64,000 nucleotides of DNA, taken from positions 259,751-323,750 of the forward strand of contig MU128920.1 in NCBI GenBank assembly GCA_014904985.1. The letters run 5' to 3'. Origin of the DNA: Hydnum rufescens UP504 (taxonomy: Eukaryota; Basidiomycota; Agaricomycetes; Cantharellales; Hydnaceae). Below are positions 48,409 to 59,050 of the stretch, in pieces. The notes under the pieces are model-generated. The model did no database searches. It was not told the origin of the DNA and saw nothing but the letters and a program-made list of their open reading frames with translations. A program made the translations under genes and the position numbers. The stretch's first letter is position 1. Each line of letters begins with the position of its first letter.

Positions 48409-49632
48409 TCACCTCTTCCTACGCCCCTTGTCAGGTTGCGGTGCGCCGTTCTCCCCCACACCGTATGTCACAGCACAATCAGTGCAATACCATTCACCCT
48501 TGGGAGAATGTTTGAAGCCAAGACACGAAAGATGAAACTGGCACAAGATATTTGTCAATTTTCTTGACATACTGTAGGCCAACACCATTGGACTAACCCA
48601 TTCAGTTTGACAATTTTCTCCGTCACAGGCGATCATCTGTGAAGATGACTCATAAGGAACGTAGCAGCATAGAACGTATCGAACACACCTCTCCATGAGA
48701 CGGTTGATTGCAATAACAGTACGGAGCATTGTCTTCTTCATCTCCTTTTCCGCCTTCTTCGGTATCGTCGTCCCCATCAGGTTCTTCAGGGGGCTGGACC
48801 CGACTTGTATCACGACGACGAGTAGGTGCTGGCGAGGCTGTGGAGGCTTGTACTTGGGGCGGATGTCGTGTGCGCGACGTTACATGAGTCAATGTTACAG
48901 GTGCATTGTTTACGAAACTGCCCAATACGCTCGCAGTGCCATTTAATCGCCGTCCTATACGCGAAGACTATATGAATAAGTGCATCCCAGAGCAGCGAGA
49001 ATAATGAACATACTCTTTGGCGCACTTCCAGACGTGACCGCCGGCGGTGTGGCTGTGGCCTCTACAATTTGAGTGGGAAGAGGTTGAGAATACATAGGCG
49101 TATGAGCCACAGGAGGGGGACGATAGCTCGGCGCAACAGTGGGCTCCGCATAGGAGACATCCATGCCCGATGCTTTGCGAATACGTAGCAGATCGTGGTC
49201 CAGCCGGCCAACAGCCTTAATGGTGATCCGCTCAAGTTTGGTAGCCAGCCGGACCTTTTCGTCTGCAAGCTTGTCGATCTTATCGAGGTACTCCCGAGCT
49301 TTGTCAATATTACTCTGTTCCTTCACAGTGATTGGCCCAGCAGCACCGCGCTTCCCAAATACGTCCATACACTTTTTGTGTATCTTGGCCTCGAGTTCTG
49401 AAAAGAGGTATGTGAAGCACGTGGGAGGCCGCTAGCGAACATCGATACATACCGACTACTTCAGCGTCCTTCCGCTTTATCTCACCGAGCAAGAATTGGA
49501 CTTCAAGGTGGATGTTATCGATACCTGGTAGCAATATTAAGAGGGCATTGAGTATCCAGTACTCTGGGACGCACTTGATACAAATTCATTCGCTATCTGA
49601 GCCGCCTCCTCAGGATTTGCGGCCAACGACAT
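48409..49632 (-). CDS. ING family PHD-finger chromatin protein
   Basis: Subunit of histone acetyltransferase or deacetylase complexes (Yng1/Yng2/Pho23 family) that reads H3K4 methylation in the nucleus. The start at 49632 gives MSLAANPEEAAQIANEFVSS; spliced exons follow with IDNIHLEVQFLLGEIKRKDA and KIHKKCMDVFGK, the N-terminal ING helices. A Pro/Thr-rich linker and an acidic patch (PDGDDDTEEGGKGDEEDN) lead to the PHD finger: YCYCNQPSHGE, MIACDGENCQTEW, FHLSCLGFKHSPKGEWYCTDC. All C4HC3 zinc ligands are present. A short basic tail PDKGRRKR ends at 48409. Introns split the PHD finger twice. Which paralogue (Yng2 or Pho23 type) cannot be settled by eye. Confidence 0.88.
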
Positions 49633-49717
49633 TAGTGAGCAGGGTCTTTCGGGGATGTCCGAAGCTTGGGCGCGTATTTGCTTCCGAGATCGAATACCAG
49701 AGGCGCAACTTCAAAGT
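49633..49717. promoter_or_regulatory. 85-bp divergent promoter, ING / Prp5
   Basis: Start codons of the ING gene (49632, minus) and the helicase (49718, plus) are 85 bp apart, so one nucleosome-free region must serve both. Confidence 0.55.
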
Positions 49718-52700
49718 ATGACTACTGCCCGCTCTCGTTCACCTTCTCCCAAGCGACGTAAGCAGTCCCACTCGAACTCATATGACAGGTCACCCTCGCC
49801 GACGAGCAGGAACACACCACGGTATCAGAGTAGGAGAGACGACCGTCGTGACCGCGATAGGGACTACTCTCGCCATGATGACCGAAGTTCCCGAGACTAC
49901 AGAGATAGAGATAGAGACCGGAGTAACGGGGCGCCCCGGAGAGATAGATATGATGACAGGATCGATGATCGTGATAGGCTTCGTGACAGTCGAAAGAGAT
50001 CACGCTCTCGTACGCCTCCAGCGACTGTAACTCCCTCTAATGCAACCACTACAGATGGTGCTTCCGCCCCGGTATCCACGCCTTCCTCCGCAGATGAAGA
50101 GAAGAAACGTGCCAAACTCGCTCGCCTTGAAGCGTGGAAGAAAGAGCAAGGTGCCAAAAAGGCACTTAGTGAAGCCAAGGCTAAAGCAGCTGCACTCGCA
50201 GCTGGGAAGTCCGCGTCAGGTGAATATTATGTTATCTCTAGCTTTTTCAGATTTCACACCACTTGATCGCATTTTACAGTCGTTGCGACTACCCCGCTTG
50301 TGACACCTCCTTCAGTTCCGAGCAAACCAACTGTACAGCTCAATCGAGCGGCTCTGAGCGGACTAGGTCTAAAAGGGCTTCCAGTAAAACCCGATCTATC
50401 CAAAGTAGTCACCAAACCAACGACCGCCGCCGCTGCCATGGATGATTTTGCTGAGTCTGGACGCAAACTGGTTAAACTCGGCGACATGCCTCCCGTCGAC
50501 CTCGCGCTGACAGAAGGCTCCAGTGTTGGGGAGAATTTGGAAGGCGAGGAAGATGAGGAAGAAAACCCAACAGAGGACGTGATAATGAAGGCTCCTGATG
50601 AGGAAGACGAAGAAGAGGTCGATCCCCTGGACGCCTTTATGACCGATGTTGTACAAGAGGTCAAGAAAGTTAACGCCCAAGATAGGATCAGACTCAAAGG
50701 AAGCGCGTCCCGCCTCCCGATTGACGGAGCCGCAGAGGAAGATGCAGAGGATGTTGTGCAAGCGACTGCGGTCGACGATCTAGATACCACGGATATGAGA
50801 CCTGAGGATATTTTAGCGTGAGTACCCATATCCTTCGGATGTCGTTTTGCTGATAACCTGTCGTGAACAGGCTGGCCGCCAAAAAAGTGAAGAAGAAGGA
50901 CCTTGCAACCGTCGACCATAATAAGATGGCGTATGAGCCTTTCCGCAAGGACTTTTATCGGCCGGCACCCGAAGTCGAAGAAATGGACCAAGAGGACGTT
51001 GAATTGATGCGCTTGACGTTAGATGGGATCAAGATTCGTGGAGTCGATTGCCCCAAGCCGGTACAAAAGTGGAGTCATTGTGGGCTACCTACGACCTCGT
51101 AAGGCTGATGTATTTGTATTCTTGGTTCATGGTAACTTACCCACGCACTGCAGTCTTGATGTAATCAAACGTCTTGGCTATGCGGCCCCGACTTCCATCC
51201 AGGCCCAGGCCATTCCAGCAATCATGTCGGGACGCGATGTAATCGGCGTTGCCAAGACGGGATCAGGCAAAACCATCGCATTCCTCCTTCCTCTATTTCG
51301 GCACATTAAAGACCAACGACCTCTGGAAGCCATGGAGGGCCCCATGGCGATCGTCATGACACCCACGCGTGAGCTAGCCGTGCAAATCCATCGTGAATGC
51401 AAGCCTTTTCTGAAAGCTCTCAACCTTCGCGTAAGTTTTGCTGGGTCCTGTCATCCAATGAGCCCATATTCATCGTTCTCTGTTCCTATTCCCTTCCTCA
51501 GGCGGTAGCAGCGTATGGGGGATCCCCAATCAAGGATCAAATTGCAGAGATGAAGAAGGGCACCGAAATCATCGTTTGCACCCCTGGGAGAATGATCGAC
51601 CTCCTCACAGCCAACTCTGGTCGTGTCACTAACCTTAAACGAGTGACGTATCTCGTTTTAGATGAAGCAGATCGTATGTTCGATATGGGATTCGAGCCTC
51701 AAGTACGCCTTGATTGCTTGTGTACGTAATTGTAAGCTACTGATGCGCTGCAATTTTTCAAATATCGCTCAATAGGTAATGAAAATCGTTAACAACATTC
51801 GCCCCGATCGACAAACAGTGCTCTTCTCGGCCACATTTCCGAAGCAGATGGATTCTTTGGCCAGAAAAATCCTTGACAAGCCCCTGGAAATCACGGTTGG
51901 GGGGCGGAGCGTCGTAGCTGCCGAGATCGAGCAATTGGTCGAAGTCCGTGAGGAAGACACAAAATTCAACAGACTCCTAGAAATCCTTGGACAGACATAC
52001 TATGAGGACAAAGATTCGCGGACACTCATCTTTGTCGACCGTCAAGAGGCTGCCGACAATCTGTTACGAGAACTGATGCGAAAGGGGTACCTCTGCATGT
52101 CTCTGCATGGCGGAAAAGACCAGGTCGACCGTGATTCGACTATCGCTGATTTCAAGAATGGTGTCGTGCCCATTGTGACCGCTACTAGTGTTGCGGCGCG
52201 AGGACTGGATGTTAAACAACTCAAGCTGGTTGTCAACTACGATGCACCTAATCATATGGAAGACTATGTTCATCGTGCTGGTCGTACGGGTCGTGCAGGT
52301 AATAAGGGGACGTGTATCACGTTCATCACCCCCGAGCAAGAACGGTATTCTGTCGATATCTGGCGGGCCCTCCAAGCTAGTAACGCGAACATTCCACCCG
52401 AACTGGAAGCTATGGCGACTGGTAGGTCTCACGTACATGTGTGGTTTTCTTGGGCATCTGATGCGTGTCAATGACAATAACAGCCTTCCTGGAGAAAGTG
52501 AAAGCTGGGAAGGCACGCACTTTTGAAGGTTCAGGTTTCGGAGGTAAAGGCTTAGAGAAGCTAGACCAAGAGCGCGACGCCAAGGAGAAGGCGCAACGGA
52601 GTGCGTACGGCGAGGTACCCGAAGAGAAGGCGGTCTTAGCGACGGAGGGCGAGGACAAGAAAGCAGATGCAGGGGACGCGGAATCGATGTTCGACTTCAA

Positions 52701-53468
52701 GGTGGAGATCAAGCGTGGTCCTGCGCCTGATTCGTCCAAGCTTGGTCTTGCTGCGCTCGGATTGAATGCGGAGAAAGTTCGCGAGGACGAAAGGAAGGCA
52801 ACCTCGGGCCTTCGTGCGGCTGAGGAGGCTGCTGCCAAAGTCGGCAAGGATACAGCTGCATTTAGGCAAGCACAAAGTGTGGTGGCGAAGCTCAACGCTC
52901 AGGTGCGCGCCACGAGGATGCTGCTTCAAGGCCAGATTGCGACCGGGGATGATGCCGGGAGGAAACCGAAGGATCCCGACGCCACCGACTTCCACGCGAT
53001 TATTCCCATTAACGACTACCCTCAGAAGGCCAGATGGCGTGTGACGAACAAGGAAACCATGGTGCAAGTAAGGGCCCCAGTACCTTGACAATTGTTTCAA
53101 TCCGCTGACGAGGTATTTAACTAGTTGATTGACATGACGGGCGCTTCGGTTACAAATAAAGGCACGCTGGGCGATTTTGAAATCTTACGTTCTTGGACCT
53201 TACTCATTTGGCAGGTATTTACTATGAGCCTGGCAAGGACCCTGCGCCAGGTGCACCGCCGAAGCTTCATTTGTTAATTGAATCGAATGAAGAGTTTAGG
53301 GTAAGTGGTGTGTTTATTTCAGTGATTCAAGTTTATTGACATGTGGGGATTACACAGGTGGAGCAGGCTGTGAGGGAGATTAAGCGGCTCTTGATCGAGG
53401 CCTCCACGGCTGCATTGCAAGCGGAGGCTCGCAACCCCACCGCGACAGGGAGATACAGCGTTGTGTGA
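49718..53468 (+). CDS. PRP5: Pre-mRNA-processing DEAD-box RNA helicase Prp5
   Basis: ATP-dependent RNA helicase that remodels U2 snRNP when the prespliceosome forms on the branch site (nuclear). ATG at 49718, then an RS/RD-rich N-terminus, [20 protein letters not shown], an acidic stretch (about 50540-50640) and VDPLDAFM. The helicase core starts with the Q-motif region [14 protein letters not shown] and continues with AKTGSGKT (51251-51274), PTRELA, DEAD (51661-51672), SAT (51827-51835), VAARGLDV and HRAGRTGR (52271-52294). The C-terminal part [15 protein letters not shown] is also typical of Prp5. Late exons ([34 protein letters not shown]) resemble the KH-like C-terminal region, stop at 53466-53468. 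About nine exons join in frame; none of the one-base breaks seen in neighbours occurs here. Confidence 0.93.
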
Positions 53469-54059
53469 GCAAACGAGGTTACAATCTTCACGCGATTCTC
53501 GTTCGGCACAGCATAATATATTACGGTGTTTGGACCGAAATCTGAATACCAAATCTGGGGGACTCGGCAGTTTTGAGTATGAATTCATGGCCTGGAGCCA
53601 GGATAAACAACATACCCACAAAGTGCAAAAGCACACACAAGACATCATCACGGAGAATTTTCGCGAAATTGCCGTTGAAATGTCACAGCAAGCCCCAGGC
53701 GTTGGCAGTGGAACAAACACAGTAGGAGCCTAGGAGCAGTGAATGTTGCGTGAATTAGGGGGTCGGGCCAATTTGGTGGAAATTTCTCGTTTCGATGTGG
53801 AGCTGGCTGCTCCTAGAGAGTGAAGGGGACGGGGGTTAGTCGGAAGCAAGCAAGACTCCAACTTGAGACATTTCGGTATCAAGTCCTAGCATCGACAGGA
53901 AATCCAGGTTCTGCTGTCGAGAATTAGTTATAAAGACCCCGATCTAAATACTAAACCGAGGTCTATTCCTGGAGTGTATTTACGTGCAGAGATGGGAGTT
54001 AACGAGAAGTTGACATGGGAATGTGATTCTCATTTCAATTCCTGACTCGATAATCGTTG
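53469..54059. other. Intergenic, 3' of Prp5
   Basis: About 590 bp without a supportable gene; probably 3' untranslated sequence and spacer between convergent units. Confidence 0.5.
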
Positions 54060-54465
54060 TCATTTGTAGCGGTAGCGGCGTCGAAATATCCGCTCTCTTG
54101 TTTGGGTAAAAGATCTCGTCAAGGTGCAGGTACTAGAGATAGAGCTATTAGAGCTAGAGGTGAAGATTCTCAGAAGTTGTAAATTTAACAGTTAGTCAGC
54201 AGGAGGTCACTGGGATGAGAACAAGATGCACATACCAACTGGATCGGTAATCTTCAAGGACAAGGCACACCCCCCGTCCGCCATCTGAGTTAGGTGCAGC
54301 GCGCGGCACCAGCCAGGGATATCCTGGTGTGGCCTCTCTAGCTGGGAGCCACATCAAGCGGCCTCGGACCTGACGCTCGGGTTCCTGTGCAGAACCCAAG
54401 TTGGATGGTGCGGAGGCCGTGCTCTCAATTTCGCCGCCCAACATGAAGGAAATGGCAGACACCAA
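54060..54465 (-). CDS. Possible small two-exon gene, unknown function
   Basis: A tentative call. An ATG at 54465 opens a frame (MVSAISFMLGGEIESTASAP..., then RGRLMWLPAREATPGYPWLV, VCLVLEDYRSS) that meets a good donor GTATGT at about 54230. A CTAAC-like branch sequence and an acceptor CTCTAG follow. Spliced, it continues CTCTLTRSFTQTRERIFRRR and stops at 54060-54062, giving about 110 residues. The alternative without splicing stops at 54196. It diverges from the GATA gene (186 bp between starts). I know no family; it could be chance. Confidence 0.3.
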
Positions 54466-54650
54466 TTACTATATTTACTTTTTCGTGATCCGCGTTTTGG
54501 TATTTGCATCCGACCTCACAGCCCTGCCATTCTCTTCCGAAAACTCATCATTAAGCCAACTATCTCCCTCTGCTTGCTTACTTATAAGATCGTTGGTCGA
54601 ACAGGTACGTTGATCTTATCGTACCGCCTACCCCCATCCCACCACCCTCC

Positions 54651-56283
54651 ATGGACACTGATCTCTCCGACTTCGAATCGATCTCTAGTTCGAACTCGTC
54701 TCCCAAGACTCCCCCCCAGATGTTCAATCCCTTCGCCCCAAATAATGAACAGACCCAGCCGTTTAACGACAAGCAACCTGAATTTCAACCCCCATTCTCT
54801 CAGGATTATCATAGAGCTTTCCCTGAGTCGAGCCCCCCGCAATGGGGCGCCCAGGCGGTCCCCCAGCAGCCGCAACCCCTGTACACTCCCTTCCCTTCGC
54901 AATGGAAGTCTGGTGAAGAAAGCACACAGACAGGCAACAATTGGGGCTTCGCAAATCGGTCCACTGAAAGCGTCTCTCATCGCTTCTCCGTTTCTGGGGA
55001 CCGCGGTTATATCCACCACGACCTGATCGGGCAGGCGCTCCACCATCGCGCCTCTGAGCCCCAGCTCTTTCGCCGTATGTCATACGCCGGCCACGAAGGC
55101 GGTGGCTCCAATAGTCATGCAAATTTCACCGATATGCGCCTTTCCTCCTCTCACTCCACTTCCTCAGCCACGTCAGCCTCATCAGATTATCCAACACACC
55201 CTTCTCCCTTTGAATCTCCTTTTGGCCATCACCCAGACGACGTCGTCTACTCCGAACCCCTCCCGCTCTCAGCTGAGCGTCTTTCGCTTCAACCAAACAA
55301 TCTTAGTAGATCCCCAGAGTCAGGGGGATACGCAGGGTCCGAGTACAGTGCCACCTCGGATCTGGTTAAGAATGAGGAAAGTTCCCCTCTAATGGTCCCC
55401 ACGCAAGCCTCCTCTTCTCGATCTCCTCCTGTCCAGATCTATCGACCATCGTCCTCCGCATCCGATACCTCTCCTCTACCTCAGCCAGGAACTGGAATTG
55501 TCGTTATGCACACAGATGACGCAGCCAGTAAGGAGACGCAGTTCTTGCGTCGAAGATGTTTCAATTGTCACACTACAGAGCCGCCCAGTTGGCGGAGGAG
55601 TACCCTTAACACTGGAAAAATCGTTCGTAAACTATCATCTTCGCTGTCATGTCCTCGTCTAAGCATTATTTCTATAGGTATGCAATAAATGTGGCCTCTA
55701 TGAGCGGACACATATGAGACCGAGACCCCCACGGTTCGACGAAATGCGATCTGGCAATCCCAAGATTCGCAAGACTACGAAGAGTCTAATGGGAGCTCCT
55801 CCGCTGTCCCCTAATATGAAGGTCATCCGGGGTATTAAGAAAGAACAACCTGGTCCTCGCCAAGGGGGTTTCGACTCGCGTCGAAGTAAGTTTCAAGCCA
55901 TACTTGGGCTGTACTTCATCTCATCTCAATGCCAATCTTCAGGCTCGTTCTCGTCCACTACAAGTGACTGGGATGATAATTCGCTTCCATACAGCAATGG
56001 GGGATCGGTGCCCAGCTCTGCAGGATATTCTTCAGTTGGGCCTGACTTTGGATTTCCCACGTTCCAGCAGCAACAATCGCAACCGCAACACCAGCAGCAG
56101 GGGCAGCAACAACACCCACAGCAGCAGCAACAACAACAATCTCTCCTCCAACAACCCCGCCACGGTCCCTCGCCTCCTAATCAAAGCTCGACCGTGGAGA
56201 GTGGTCCGAGTCGCATTCCACACCCATCCTCAGTTCCAGTGTCATCCAACGCGACGCCGTCATTTAGCTTTTTTCTCATGTAA
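54651..56283 (+). CDS. GATA-type zinc finger transcription factor
   Basis: Nuclear transcription factor binding GATA sites. ATG at 54651 (MDTDLSDFESISSSNSSPKT), then some 290 residues of Ser/Pro-rich disordered sequence. The single finger reads CFNCHTTEPPSWRRS (55557 on) and, across an intron (about 55624-55677), CNKCGLYERTHMRPRP (55681 on). The spacing is Cys-X2-Cys-X19-Cys-X2-Cys, longer than the usual 17-18; it is a form I associate with basidiomycete GATA proteins. A basic region KIRKTTKSL follows, and a polyQ/His stretch (about 56065-56150) near the C-terminus; stop at 56283. A further intron at about 55887-55942 keeps frame. The target pathway (nitrogen, light or iron) cannot be told; no PAS domain is present. 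Confidence 0.88.
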
Positions 56284-57534
56284 CACGATAGATGGCCTAT
56301 TTTCTCCCAGCCTTTGTTTTTTGGTATGATGGTCATTATCGGCTCCCTGTGTCTAGGAACGACTTTGAGTCTTTTTGCCCTCTTTTGTTGTCGTCGCTGA
56401 TTCAGTTCTATGTGGCGTTTTGTCAGGCACTGCCTCTACATTCGCATTATAATTGAACCTGAGGTTGATTACTCGCACTATTGCTATTTATTGGTACTAC
56501 TTGTGCATCAGATCGATTAGCAACTCTCTCCCGCTCGTCAATTTATCACACGTTTTCTTCCATCCTTTCCGTCATCCCTGACATCCGCCAGGGAAGTAAG
56601 GTCCTCATCAACACCAGAGGATCATGACGTAACAATCTATGCGATCAAGGGACTGGTGCCATTTCGCTCTACGGCAGAGGGCAGGAGCATACACATTCCA
56701 GGTGGCTATGCCCCAGAATACTGAGCGATTCTGAATATTCATTATCCCCCGCGGCTGATTAGGGAGCGTTGGATGCTCCCACAGATTTTTTTTTCAGAGA
56801 TTTCTATGCTGCCGTACGTTTCAATTACCTCTCGCCCCCCCTTAATACTGCGTGGTGGACGAGGACGTTCGTTGTCGGACCCACGCCCACGCCTCCGGCA
56901 TTGAAATTATCAGGTACGCAAGAAAGTTGCAAGACAGAGAATGTAATGAATGGCACCACACAACATATGGTCAGGATATCGCAGTCAGTTCAAGAGTACT
57001 GAGGAATTAATGCCAATTGCTGGCAAAGTTGAATCAGTCGCCGTGCCAGGGAGTAGGAAGTGAGGCACGGAATAATTCATCAAAATAGATTGCTCGCTGC
57101 ATTAGACGTACGCGCCAGGGCATCAACATCCAAAAGTGTGCATGAGATCTCCAAGAGGCATACGACCATGACAGGAAAATCACAACGTGTAGTATTGTAA
57201 GCCAATCTGAGGACGTTCTGAAATGTTCATGCCATGGACTCCTAGACCTATCACGTTTCAACAGTCCCCTATTCGATTATGAAGTGAACCTGACCCGCTC
57301 ACAAGTCGCATAGTACCGCTGCCGGTTTCGAGGTGTCACAAAAATATCACGCGAATCGAAATAAGACGTGCCGGCGTGGCCTGGTACCCTGTTCATCTTA
57401 CCCTGGCACACTACACCCAGAGTTGAGAGCACGACATGGGCAAGTCCGATTTGGCAGGCATAAAAGCAGGGGTGAATGCCGGCGGAATCAAAGTGGACAC
57501 TTGTGGCCTCGCTCTTTCGAACTTCACGCAAGCA
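56284..57534. other. Gene-free stretch
   Basis: About 1.25 kb between the GATA stop and the secreted-protein start. Short frames only, none with composition or splice support. Holds the promoter of the DPBB gene. Confidence 0.5.
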
Positions 57535-58493
57535 ATGCATTTATCCACCATCACACTCGCATCCATGCTTCTCGTCATCTCTCCTTCTCTTCTCGCCCAC
57601 CTCCCACATCACCCCAACGGAAATCATAATTACCGCCAATATCACTCGTATCCTGACGGCACCTATCTTGATGAACGTGACGGCTGGAAACGCGTCGCTG
57701 TCTCCGATCTCCCGTACAAATATTTTAATGCTACTTCCTATTCGCCCGACGTCTTTCAGCTGTCTCCTCACGCGCTTCCCCCTCTGAACCAACTCGCCTC
57801 GAAACGCCGTTTCCGGATCCACCCTCATACTCACAAGACAAAGGCGAAGAACAACACGGTGAATATCAGGAGCAAATCCAAAGATATTGTCAAGGGAGCT
57901 GCTGTCGGCGGGGTATTGAATGAGGCACTCAAGGGAATAGGCAAAGCTTCTCAAGTCATCATCACTTGGTCTGTCCCGAATAGAGCAATATCAGGCCTCC
58001 TCTAGATCTCATCGCAAAGTCTCTTCTCGCTCTGTTTCCCCTTGCTTCTGCCTCTCTCCCTGGGATCTAGGTACACCGGCAAGGATCTGAAGAACCCTAG
58101 TTGCTGGCCAGACGGCAAATGGGCGCCAACGGACCAATCCTTCGTCTGCGCACTCACTCTCGAAGGATGGGAACACCGTCCGGACTGTTTCTCATTTCTC
58201 GAGCGTACGTACGCGTCCTTCCACCCCCCTCCCCCCTTTCCCCTCTCTGTTGCTAAAGTGCTGTCTCTGGAACATTCACATTCATGACCATTTCGTCACG
58301 ACGTCATTTAGTGTGCAACACCCCTAAAAGGTGCATCTACGTGCGTGTAGTGGACACCTGTGCAGGCTGCCAAGTGGGATCGCACCACGTCGACTTGACA
58401 CAGGCCGGCTTCATGCAACTTGCACCGTTGTCAGTTGGGATCATGAATGTGGATATGAGGATTGCCACCACACCTAATGTGAATACGTGGTGA
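57535..58493 (+). CDS. Secreted RlpA-like double-psi beta-barrel (expansin/barwin-like) protein
   Basis: Predicted secreted protein with a C-terminal six-stranded double-psi beta-barrel, as in expansins, barwin and RlpA; fungal members act on or bind cell-wall polysaccharide. I chose the ATG at 57535 because it gives the signal peptide MHLSTITLASMLLVISPSLL; an in-frame ATG at 57436 would bury it. A basic, low-complexity segment follows (KSKDIVKGAAVGGVLNEALK). After an intron at about 57967-58069 the barrel starts ITWYTGKDLKNPSCW, and after a second intron ends LCNTPKRCIYVRVVDTCAGC, HHVDLTQAGFMQLAPLSVGI. The Asp in VVDTCAGC is the conserved barrel Asp. Six cysteines could form disulfides. No second (expansin CBM63) domain, so it is a single-domain type. 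Confidence 0.82.
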
Positions 58494-59050
58494 GTAATGA
58501 CCAATGTGGGGCAGGATGCCGATGCTGCACTAGATTCCGGGATGCAGTCCCGTGACGGACGTTTCGTCAGGTTTATTATGGAAACTGACGATTCGCATTG
58601 GCTTCCGATCTTAGGGACCAGGACTTATGGGGACCGAAGTAACGAGCCGCCCTGCCTGGCCACCTCGTCGGCTATCAGATACACCTTCGCTATTGCTATT
58701 GAATATACTGCGGTCCTTCGACATCAATGATTCACATTTTCGCACGCCTTCACGGAGCACAGGTCTCCCTTCATCACCTCTCCGTTCGGCCAGCACTTAT
58801 ACGTATTATGCCCCATAATTTATACCCGATTCCGCAATCGAGGCTGGATTCACCTCCGTATATGTATCTCTTATACAGAGATAGTCCCATTTTTCGTCCA
58901 TGTATTTCGTAGCTCCACCCGTTCGAGTGTACAGCTTTCGGTATAATCGCAGTAACCCCGCAGACCACGGATCCAATGTATTCGTTTCCTCCCAAAATGA
59001 AGCCACACTGGAACAAGAATTTGAATTTTATTTTTTTTCATCTTTCTCCA
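58494..59050. other. Convergent intergenic spacer
   Basis: About 560 bp between the DPBB stop and the Hsp90 stop. No gene, RNA or repeat recognised; holds both 3' ends. Confidence 0.5.
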
